Assembly: GCA_030710605.1 (NCBI GenBank)
Contig: CP092863.1
Coordinates: 118,818,164 to 118,882,163, forward strand
Reading direction: 5' to 3'
Source of the DNA: Cordylochernes scorpioides
Lineage: Eukaryota; Arthropoda; Arachnida; Pseudoscorpiones; Chernetidae
Length of the DNA: 64,000 nt
Shown: piece by piece, positions 12,301 to 24,300 of the stretch
How the letters are laid out: the number at the start of each line of letters is the position of its first letter
Position numbering within the stretch: the first letter of the stretch is position 1
The notes under the pieces: generated by a model
Databases searched by the model: none
What the model was told of the DNA's origin: nothing
What the model saw: only the letters and a program-made list of their open reading frames with translations
Translations under genes and position numbers: made by a program

Positions 12301-15300
12301 AGAAACAGTTTATGTATGGAAGGAAGAAAGTGTACCACGGCACTTGGTTGAGTAGCGGCCAAAGTGGATGATGTCCAGACAAGCCCCACACTTGCAGGAC
12401 CTCATGCAGAGCTGTTCCTGGAAGCGGTGAGGGATGGAGTGCCTCATCCGCTCCGTGGATCCACCGTTGGATGAGGTACTAGGGGTGGAGAGAGCTGTGA
12501 GGAGGGAACGGGATGGAGTACCTGACGGGGTTTTAACTAACACACATTAAACCAAATTGTTCCATTTATTCTGTAACTTTTTAAGTACAGTAAAAACCAC
12601 GTTAAAAAAAACCTGGAGGATATAGAAAACCTTTCCGTATATAATAAACCTGAAATAATCCCCATTTTTATTATTTTTTTAAAATATATTTTTTTTGCTT
12701 ATCCCTAGTACACTATATCTCTAGTCTTGTGTCTGCTGATTTATTATATTATTATTTTATTTTCCCTACTACACGTAGTACAGGCCATGATAATCATGGT
12801 GGGCAGAAGTAGGCGACTGCTTTTACTGTAAGTGCACCACATGTCTACACAAGCAGTTCAACTTTGCACTTACAAATGTGCCAGAGCCCCGTTTGGTTAC
12901 TTGCACTCGCTAGTGGAGTTGGACTTTTGCAAGAATCGGGGGCCATTGGAGTATTTTTTATTTTATAATACAGTGAACTATGGCTATAGTGGAATTCGTG
13001 TAATCTTTACACAAGGGGATAAGAAACAACAACAACATGACTATAGTGAACCACAGGTTCAATTCCATTGGGGTTCGCTATAGAGGGGTTTTACTGTTTA
13101 TTCTCTATTTTATTTAATCAGGATGACTATCTCCGAAGGACTACTCCACCTTTGCCGGTTCCAAGCCCTGATGAAAAAGGAGGAGGGGGAGCAGTAACAA
13201 GTTCACTAAAAAAACCTGGGTTCAGCTGGCCCGGCTGATAGTACCCTGTAAGGGCTCCTAATCCAGGAATACAGGATGAGCAGCGTTTGTACTCCATGTT
13301 AGGAGCGGCTGCACATGGTATCTGTTCCTCATGTCAGAGGTAGCCATTTTTTTTTTGGAGCTAAGTCGGCCTGCCACTGAGTAGTGTTCCCAGTCTTAAT
13401 GACAAAGGCAGATGCATTCTACTTCATCCAGTGTGGAGATAAGGAAGAAGAAGGATGACTATACTACCTAAGAGTCCTATTGATGAAATATTTAACAAAA
13501 AGATGTATTATAGATGTGAATCACCTGTAAATGAATTAAATAATGGTTTCTGGAGATGTTTCTTTTCATTTTTATTGAATAAAGCTGTTACTCCATTTCA
13601 TTATTGTACTCCTGTAGAGGGGGTTATATTGCCTGAAAGTTTGAGACACTTTTCATTGTCAAAATTACCATGTTAACCATTTAGTTGTTGTTGTTGTGTC
13701 CAGAGTTTCATATGTCTCCATGCATCTCCATCACAGCAGCAGCAATGCTCTCTATCTTGGGTGTGTATACTGTATTGTTGTTGTTGTCGTGTCCAAAGAA
13801 GAGTTTCATATGTCTCCATGCATCTCCATCACAGCAGCAGCAATGCTCTCTATCTTGGGTGTGTATACTGTATTGTTGTTGTTGTCGTGTCCAAAGAAGA
13901 GTTTCATATGTCTCCATGCATCTCCATCACAGCAGCAGCAATGCTCTCTATCTTGGGTGTGTATACTGTATTGTTGTTGTTGTCGTGTCCAAAGAAGAGT
14001 TTCATATGTCTCCATGCATCTCCATCACAGCAGCAGCAATGCTCTCTATCTTGGGTGTGTATACTGTATTGTTGTTGTTGTCGTGTCCAAAGAAGAGTTT
14101 CATATGTCTCCATGCATCTCCATCACAGCAGCAGCAATGCTCTCTATCTTGGGTGTGTATACTGTATTGTTGTTGTTGTCGTGTCCAAAGAAGAGTCTCA
14201 GATGTCTTCATACATCTCCATCACAGCAGCAGCAATATCCACTATCTTGGGTGTGTAAAGCTGCTGCTCTGGGTCCATGTCAATTTTCTGCAAGGCTGCG
14301 GCCATTGCTGGGCATGAGAATATGTGGGTAGGTGTTAGTTCCACACCAGGACAGTTGTCCTATAGGTTCTTGTGCCATCTGGATGTATTGCCATTCCTTT
14401 ATAGTGTTACCATTTAGTAGCACTCTTGTAGGAGGACACCTGTCACTAAAGGACACTTTGGCTTTGCAAATAGCTGTCCTTTATAGAGAGGTTCTATTGT
14501 ATTAATATACAGTTGAACCTTCCTATAAAGGACACTTAATTGCAGAGCCAAAGTGTCCTTTAGAGAGAGAGATGTCCTCTTACCGTAGAGTTACTAAATA
14601 GTAAAAATGGTAATTTTGCAAGTGAAAACTGTCCTTTGTGGCGAGGTGTCCGCTAGAGGGAGGTTCTATTGTTTAAAGATTTGTCTTGTATCTCTAATCT
14701 ATAATCCAAATTGTGCCTTATCATGAAATAATATATATTTTTTTTGCTTATCCCTAGTACACAGACCAAGATAATCATGGTGGGTAGAAGTAGGCGACTG
14801 CTTTTACTCTAAGTGTACCACATGTCTACACATGTGAAAAATAGTTTGGATTTACACTTACAAATGTGCCAGAGCCCCGGTTGGTTACTTGCACTCACTG
14901 GTGGGGTTGGAGTTTTGCAAGAATCGGAGGCCATTGGAGCATTTTTTTTAAACAGAAAAAAGTGCCCAATGCGGGAATCGAACCCAGGTCGTAGCAGTCA
15001 AAACCAACGGTTTAAACCATCCTTCCACCGACCCCCATGAAAGAATATGGAAGAATGATGTTACCTACCCTTCAATTCCAGCATCTCCTTCCTCCGAGCC
15101 AGTCCAAGCTGATTCTTCAACTGTCTTATCTGGGCCCTCTGTTTCTGCAGAGCGGAATCCTGGTCAAAGTCCTTACGAGTGCCACCGCCACCAAACAGCC
15201 TCCATTTCTTCTTCTCCTCCAGCTGTGCCTGTAGGAAGTCTATCAGCTTGGTCTTCTGGATGGAGGTGTTCTCGAAGCGGATGGTGTCTATCTTGTGGGT

Positions 15301-18300
15301 GGCTTGGAGGGCTTCGTAGTCGGCCTGTACGGCATCCAGGTCTGCTTGGAGTTGGAAGCATGTAGCTTGGGAGGTTTCCAGGTTGGTAAGGGCCTCTTCC
15401 AGAGTCTGGTTGAGTTCCAGTTTGGAAGCTTTTAGGTTAGACAGTTCAGTGATGTGACGGGATGTCTCTTCCCTGAGCGCAATGCCCTCTGCCTTGGCAC
15501 GGGAAAGTTCCTGAAACAGACTGCTGCACTCCGCCTGGGCCAGGGCGAGGTTCTGCAGGGCCTCATCTAGCTGGGAGTTGAGGGAAACTTTGGTTTCTCT
15601 GTATTGATCCAGTTGGCTTTGTAAGGATTCCACCTCAGAGGCCCGCTCATCTTCTGACTCCGCCACGGCCGATTCCAAGATTTTCCTGGGTAAATACCAC
15701 ACTCTCAGATAGAAATTTTAACGTAAAGAGATATTGATATTAACACAAATAATAACACGCCATCTATACATATAAAATAAAAGGATTTAAAAGCGCGAAT
15801 GTTTCTTTTATACATAAAACGAACTTCTACTGTCCTTACTGCGATGAAAAGCTGAAGAGCATTGCTCGAGGCAAATATTTTAATGTAATTCTACTGTCCT
15901 ATAAGCTTATGTCCATAGTTTACTTGAAAACCATTTCTAATATTCCATCCTTCAGTGAAGCATATAAAAGCAGAATGATCCAATACAGTATTAGAGCTCT
16001 GAGAAGCGGTCTGGTGGATTAAATTGGCGAAACCGCTGGGAGGGTTCACCACTGATGAGCCAAGCCCTCCCAATATATTTTTTCATCGCAGTAAGGACAG
16101 TAGAAGTTTGTTTTATGTATAAAAGAAACATTCGTGCTTTTAAAAATCCTTTTATTTTATAGATATTGATATATTAAAAAAAAAAATAAAGGACTAACAA
16201 GAGCCATTAGTATAAAAACCTCCAGTTGGACATTTCATAATTTTACAAAGCTGGTGTTGTGGTCACATACCCAAGTCTACAGAGACAGTCAATAGATGGC
16301 GCTTAATTCTAACGTCAATTTTGATAGAAGAGGTGACCTTTATTTTTATACCATTCATGTAAGGAGTACAATGACAAATCAAAGAGGTAACAAGGCCAAA
16401 ACTCTCTAATATTACCTCATTGTGACTCTGATCTATTTCCTAAGATTTAATTATTGTATGCCCATTAAATGAAATTGCCATGTCATTCTGAGGTTTGTCT
16501 TAATTTTCTAAGCGACTCTATAAAGAAGAATATCTTCAAGTCTACAAAGGGCTTTGATTTAAAAAAAAATAATAATAATAATAGAAGAGGGCTTGGAGAT
16601 ATGCAAATATAATTAGAAGAAGAACTCACTTTTGCTTCTTCTCTTTGATCAAGCATTCGTGAAGATGCTTCATTTCTTTTTCCATGGAGTCCAGTTCTTT
16701 ATTCAGAACTTCCCTGGGACCACAACAAGAGGGAATGGGTTAGACATAAGTCCTTCATTCTGCAAAAATCTATCATGATTACTGCTGCACATGACTGGTG
16801 GTATAGAGCAGGGGGACAAGCATCGATTCTGTTTCAATTCTCAAGGTCTTTGATTTTTAAGTCTGGTCATCTATGGACAATGCATTGCATGGTTTCCCCA
16901 CTATGTACTTAAGTGCAATTCTCAACTTGAAACTACCCCAAACCATATTATTGACTCATTGGCTCATCCATTGATGAACTATACTATCTAAACAAAAATA
17001 AACAAGAGCTGGAGGATCCCACCTAAGCACAGTTGAGTGGACCCAGGAGGAGCTCTGAACCTCAGAAATAGACAGCATCAAACAACACTAACAAGATTTA
17101 GAACAGGCCATCTCAAGCCATTGAAGATAGAAAATAATAACAAAATCTACCCCACTTGCCTAAAATGTAGCTTGGCACCTGCAGCTCCAGAACACATTTT
17201 GTCTTGTATTAGATGCACTAAACAGAACCTTTGGGAGAGGCCGCTGCTTATCATAAAACAGCTCGAGGAGCATGAACTCATGGAATTTGTGTAAACTTTA
17301 CACAAGGGGATAAGAAACAACAGCAACAACTCTACTCTCTACTGAGACTTCATTTTGGAGTTCTTGGTGTGTAAAATTGACCGTTTAAACCATTCCTCTA
17401 CCAACCAACCTCCACAAATATGATGGATGTACTGTGTGAACCAGAGAAAACTAACATTCACACAGTAACAAGATGTCTACCTGTCTTTCTCCAACTTTAC
17501 ATACCGGCCATAGTAATCCTGAAGATGACTCTCCATTTTGGAGTTTTGGGTGTGTAAAATTGACCATTTAAACAATGTTGTTGTTTCTTATCCCCTGTGT
17601 AAATATTACACAAATTCCATGAGTTCATGCTCCTCGAGCTGTTTTATGATAAGCAGCGACCTCTCCCAAAGGTCAAGTTTAGTGCATATAATACAAGCAA
17701 ATATGTGTTCTGGAGCTGCAGGTGCCAAGCTACATTTTGGGCAAGTGGGGTAGATTTTGTTATTATTTTCTATCTTCAATGGCTTGAGATGGCCTGTTCT
17801 AAATCTTGTTAGTGTTGTTTGATGCTGTCTGATGTTCAGAGCTCCTCCTGTGTTCAGTCCACTGTGCTAACTGTGCATTTAAACCATTCCTCTACCAACC
17901 AACCTCTACAAATATTATGGATGTACTGTGTGAACCATAGAAAAGTAACACACACAGCAACAAGATGTCTACCTGTCTTTCTCCAGCTTCACATTCCGGT
18001 CATAGTAATCCTGAAGGTGATTCTCCATTTTGGAGTTCTGGCTGTCCATCTCTGTGCAGAGTTTCTTGAGTTGTTCTATTTGGGCTTCGTTGGCTTCCTT
18101 CTTTTTCCTCAGGGAGTTTACTTCTGCCTCCAGATCCTGGGACTTCTTCACCAGTTCCAGGCTTCTCTGTTCCGCCTTGGTCATCTGCTCTTGTAGGCTC
18201 TGGTGGACACACAGGAAGGATAAGGTTATAAAACAGCTCAAGGAGCATGATCTCATGTAAGCTTTACACAAGGGGATAAGAAACAACAAGCACAAATGCA

Positions 18301-21300
18301 TGTGTTGTATATGCATATAGGGCACACATAATACCATCAAATATACAAGGTAATAAGACCTAATCCAAAAAATGGAAGTGTATGGAAATTTGGTAACAGC
18401 GTTGTTACCATCATTAGACAGACTATAACAACATTGTTACAGAAATATCACACCCTATTAATTTAGATTTGGTCTTATTACCTTATTTTTCTAAACACAA
18501 TGTAATAAGACCAAATCCAAATAGATAAGATAAGGCTGTAGATAAGTACTTTTGTCTGAAGATGGTAACAGCGTTGTTACCGAAACATCACACACTATTT
18601 ATTTATTTGGATTTGGTCTTATTACCTTGTGTTTATAATCTATAATCCAAATTGTGCCTTAACATTATTTTTCTAAAGTATAAACCAAATTGTTCCTTAA
18701 TAACATAAAATACATTTTTGAAACTGTGCTAAATTCAGAAAAACCTCTCTGTAAAGGACAACATCTAGTTACAAAGCTAGTGTCCCTTAGGAAGAAATGT
18801 CCTCTTACTGGAGAATTGCGAATTAGTTGAACATGGTATTTTTTTAAAAATTAAAAACTGACTTTTATAAAGAGGTATCTTGGAGGTTCTAACTGTACTG
18901 ATGGGGTAAATGAAACAATTTTTACTCTTAGGAATAATTTTTCAATGCTGGAATCGATACTAAGTCTTGCAGGTCAAAAATCAAGTTTAAAAAAATATAC
19001 AGTAGAACCTCCCAGTAAAGGACAATACCTAATTGCAAAGCCGAAGTGTCCTTTAGAGAAAAGTGTCCTCTTACCGGAGAGTTGCTTAATAGTAAAAATG
19101 GTCCATTTTGGCAATGAAAACTGTCCTTTGTTGAGGTGTCCTCTAGCAGGAGTGTCCTCTTTCCAAAATCACTTTATTAGGTACTGCTCAACAAGAGCAA
19201 CCTAGTTTATGATAATTACAACACTGAATAACATGTGAAGGTAATTCACATATTAAAACAAAATGTTAACGTGGGATTCAATCCCAGTTCATGGCTGTCG
19301 GGAACTGAGCGTGTTACCCATTCGTCCACCGGCTTTTATGCATGGAGTGTTCTCTCATGAAGGTTTTACTGTATATACATTTTATTTAACCAACAACTTG
19401 GTGTTTATTACCTTAATGTTTAATTATTATTTATTTAATTGAGAGAGAGACAATTTTTCATATACAGTAGAACCTCCCTGTAAAGGACACCTAATTGCAA
19501 AGCCAAAGTGTCCTTTAGAGAGAAGTGTCCTCTTACCGGAAGAGTTGCTGAATACACCCATACCTCGCTTTGCGTCGGGGTTACGTTCCAAAAAAACATG
19601 ACGCATTTTGAAAATATGTGAAGGCGCAATCAAAAACAAAGGTGTTGCCATATTTTAGGAAAAAAAAAGACTCGAATCCAAAACAACTCAACTTCGAAAA
19701 TCTAAAAAGGCACAGTGGAAATCAGTAAAAATTAAGCAGCGACGCAACTTTGAAAAAAACCGCAACGACGCAAAGCGAGGTATTGGTGTAGTAAAAATGG
19801 TCATTTTGGCAATGAAAACTGTCCTTTATAGAGAGAGGTGTCCACTAAAGGGAGGTTCTACTGTATAACAAACTTGAAAGGTAGGGTGGCAGGTAAAACA
19901 GAGGGTAGCATCTACCTGGTTCTGTTTGCTGAGCTCCTGGTTCTGGGTCTCCAACTTGGAGACTGAAGCCTTGAGGTCCCTCATACCCTGCCATACCACC
20001 TCCATTCTAGTGAACAAGATTACATAGGAATGGGTGTCATTATAGTGGCAAGCTAGAAAAATTGGACTCGGAAAAAGTTTTTTTTTTTGTCTCTAGTACA
20101 CATGGAACATGCCATGATAATCTTGGTGGGTAGAAGTTGGCAACTGCTTTTACTGTAAGTACAAATGTCTACACATGTAAACCATTTGAATTTTGGACTT
20201 ACAAATGTACCAGAGCCCTATTACTTGCTGGTGGGGTTGGACCTTTGCAAGAATCAGGGGCCACTGGAGCATTTTTTTTTTTAATCAGAAAAAAAAGTGC
20301 TCAATGCGGGATTCGATCCAGAGTCATAGTGGTCAAAAACCAACGTTTTAGACCACCCTTCCACTGACTTTCCACTTCCCTAAGTTTTGTCCATGAGTAT
20401 ATATTCTTCTTCTATTCTTACCTTATTAGATTCTCTAAGGAACTGGATCCGGTCAGTGAGAGATGCCCTTTCAGCCTGGAAACACACATAGCACATGAAT
20501 ATCTTCCCATCTCTATATCAGAAAAAAAATAATTTATTTTTTAATTTCCCCTAGTACACGTGGTACAGGCCAAGATAATCATGTTGAGTAGAAGTTGGCA
20601 ACTGATTTTACTGTTAGTGCATACCACATGTCTACACATGGGAAAAGAAGTTCAACTTTTACACTTACAAATATGCCACAGCCCTGTTTGGTTACATGCA
20701 CTTGCTGGTGGGTTTGAACTTTTGCAAGAATTGAGATCCATTGGACCATTTTTTTTTTTTTTTTTAATTAGAAAAATTGCCCAATGCAGGATTTAATTTG
20801 GGGTCATAACAGTTGAAAACCAATGATTTAGACTATCCTCCCACCCCCCCCCTCCCCTTGTTCTAGGATGCTATTGTTCTGATGCACAATAAAAGAAATC
20901 GGTCTTCTTCTTTCTAATCACCACTCAATCATATTAGGGTGTCAAGCTTGTAAAGCTTGAGACTTTTGAAAAAGAGATTTGACAACCATCATGATTGGGT
21001 GAAGTAGAATGCGTCTGCCTTTGTCATTAAGACTGGGAGCACTATTCAGTGGCAGGCCGACTTAGCTCCAAAAGAAATGGCCACCTCTGACATGAGGAAC
21101 AGACGCCAAGTGCAACCGCTCCTAATATGGAGTACAAATACTGCTCATCCTGTATCTCTGGATCAGGAGTCCTTACAGGGTACTATCAGCCGGGCCAGCT
21201 GAGCCCAGGTTTTTTAGTGAGCTTGTTACTGCTCCCCCTCCTCTTTTTTTCATCCGGGCTTGGGACTGGCAAAAGGGACAAATGCCTTCTTTTAATATTT

Positions 21301-24300
21301 GATATGTGAAAAGAAACACACATTGCCAAAAACATTTAATACAAATTTGTAAAGAAGTTATCTTTCAATTGCCCTCTGTGACAAGGCTGTGAAGTCAAGC
21401 TTTCATCGCTCTGCTGACCTGCAGAGCTGGGTCTTTGGTTGAGGTCTGGATGACAATGCCATCCTGGTGTCTTCCAAGGCATGTGTCTCTATGAGTATCA
21501 TCTCAACATTGAACTGAGAGATCCTGTCCTTGTCTGGAGGAGGACTCTCTTAAGGTGGAGGAGCCTTCCTCTTTGAGAAAAACTGTTTATATTTTATCAT
21601 CAAATTGTAAATACAGTAGAACCTCCATGAGAGGACACTTGCGCTAGAGGACACCTCTACAAAAGACAGTTTTCATTTGTAAAATTATCATTTTTACTAT
21701 TTAGCAACTCTCTGGTAAGAAGACACCTCTCCCTAAGAATACTTTGGCTCTGCAATTAGGTATCCTTTACAGAGAGGTTGTTCTACTGTAATATCATTAA
21801 TTTCTCTTTAATTTTTGTAACCAGTCACTAAGTGTGTCAATAATATTCAACATATGTTGAATTGTCAAGGAATGACAAAAGCTCAGTCAGTATGCCATCC
21901 TTACCTTGTAGAGTTCCTCCTGTTCCTTCAGTGAATTCTTGAGGGAGGTCAGGGCCTCCTCCAAATCCTGTATCTTGGACAGTTGGCCCTCCTCCTTGGT
22001 GTTGGCCAGCATGAGCTTTTTCTCCAGCTCCAGGCTCTGCTTGCGCAGGTCCCTGTTCATGTCCTTCAGGACGGACACTCTGTCTTTGTTATGCTGAGCA
22101 TCTCTCCTGGCCTCTCTTAGTTCCCCAGCTTGCAGGTTCAGCTCTGCCTCTTTCTGCACACACATTATAAATATATTAATAACATCAACACTTCTCATGG
22201 AATGGGGTGTAGCTTTTATCCTTATCAAGAAATTGGGTTGGCCAAATATCTTTATAACAAGCTAAATCAATGTTGATTTATTCCTCATGTGAAAGGTCAG
22301 GAAATGCCAATTTTGATTTTAATATACAGTTAAACCTGTCTATAGCACCTCCTCTTGGGACTCACCAAAATAGGGTGCTATAGACAGGTCACTTTTAATG
22401 TAAATTGCATCGTACTACATATTTGAAATCGGGCGCTATAGAGAGGGAGGCGCTATTTAGAAGGGGTGCTATAGACAGGTTTAACTGTATATATACAATA
22501 GAACCTTCATGAGAGGGCATTCATGCTAAAGGACAATTTTCATCATGATATTGGTTCATTATCTTGTGGTGAGTTCACTTCAGGGGTAAAACAGGGGGTC
22601 TATACATTACAATATAAAGTTGTGGATTTTGATGGAGAGACAGAAAGAGTGTTTTGCAGAGAGAATACTACTCCCCCAACTGAGGGATAAAAGGGGCGTT
22701 TTTTTTCAGACTTACATCAGCCACCTTCTGACGTAGTTTGTCCAATTCTTGGATGGCCTGGTCTAGCTTGGAGTTGAGGGCATCTTCCAGGATCTCTTGG
22801 CAGGGGGGCAGCTCCATTGGGGGTACGGTGCTGTACAACATATGGTTGGTGAATGACAGAGACGACAAACCTTGACATGATATGGTACAATTTGGATTAT
22901 AGATTAGAACTACAAGGTTGATAAGGCACAATTTGGATTATAGATTATAAACACAAGGTAATAAGACCAAATCCAAATAAATAAATAGTGTGTGACATTT
23001 CGGTAACAGCGTTGTTACCATCTTCAGACAAAAGTACTGAATCTGAAATCTACCATCTGAAGATGGTAACAACGCTGTTACCAAAATGTCACACACTATT
23101 TATTTATTTGGATTTGGTCTTATTACCTTGTGTTTAGAACTACAAGGTAATAAGCCCAAATCCAAATAAATACAATAGTACAGTAGAACCACCATAAGAG
23201 GACACTCCTGCTAGAGGGACATGTCTCTACAAAGGATAGTTTTCATTGTTGAAATTAACCGTTTTACTATTTATCAACTCTCCAGCAAGAGAATACCTCT
23301 CTCTAAAAGACACTTTGGTTCTGCAACTAGCTGTCCTTTACAGGTAGGTTCTACTGTATTTTGTTAACATCGTTGTTACCATCTTCAGACAAAAGAGTGA
23401 GGAGACCATTCAGTGATTTTGTCTGATGATGGTAACAACACTGTTACTGAAACATCACACACTATTTATTTATTTGGTGTTTCATTACTTTGTATTTCTA
23501 AGGAATATGATAATTTGATCAGATCAAAATTCAGCTATATTAATTAGGCAAACCAATGGAGCATACCAATTTTGGCAACTTCCCAGATTCTATTAAAATT
23601 GTTTAAAAATAAGAAGATGGAGATAAATTTGCTGAGGGTGCCAAAATATCAGAATTATTGCAGTAAAACTCCCATTAAAACAAACCAGGAGATAAATCAA
23701 AACCTTCGCTTATAACAAACATAAAATAATTCTCCACAATTTTGATTTTATAATATAGTGAACTAAAAGTAAGGTACAATCGGGGGTTCGCTAAAGAGAG
23801 GTTTTACGGTTTTCTGCTACAAGATGCTTTAATGGCCCCACAATTCTTGTTGTTATTGTTGTTTCTTATCCCCTTTGATGTATATAGTTGTTCATTTGTT
23901 TTAGATAAATATAAAATGATGTATATATATTGTTCATTTGTTTTAAATAAATATAAAATGATGTATATAATTGTTCATTTATTTTGCATATTTTTCATCT
24001 TTGAATTTATCTTATAATTTGGTCTGTGAAAATAAATATATTGGACCAGTGACCAAAAAGGCTGTAAATAGATCGTTTAATGTTAGTTAGAGAGTATAGA
24101 GAATGGTTAGGCAGGATATATATTTAAATGTTATGCTTGTGTAATTATAATCTTGATTGAATAAAAATATTTAAATTATAAATGTATTCTAAATCTTAAA
24201 TACCAAGCATTAAATCAACTGGCGACGAGGAAAAGCAAATTTTGTAAAGAAAAAAGAATTTAAATAGTGAAAAGAAATTATACTTTTAAAAAAATGTCTT

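Noticed and set aside
12336..12338. Donor GTGGTA three bases earlier for exon 23
   Set aside because: It would give C-x1-C instead of the C-x2-C needed by the C1 domain; GTACAC restores C-R-E-C.
13685..14331. Overlapping 210-codon frames on the plus strand
   Set aside because: Antisense translation of the 98-bp LINE-tail array; all three plus frames and several minus frames are open because 98-bp units rotate frame and lack stops.
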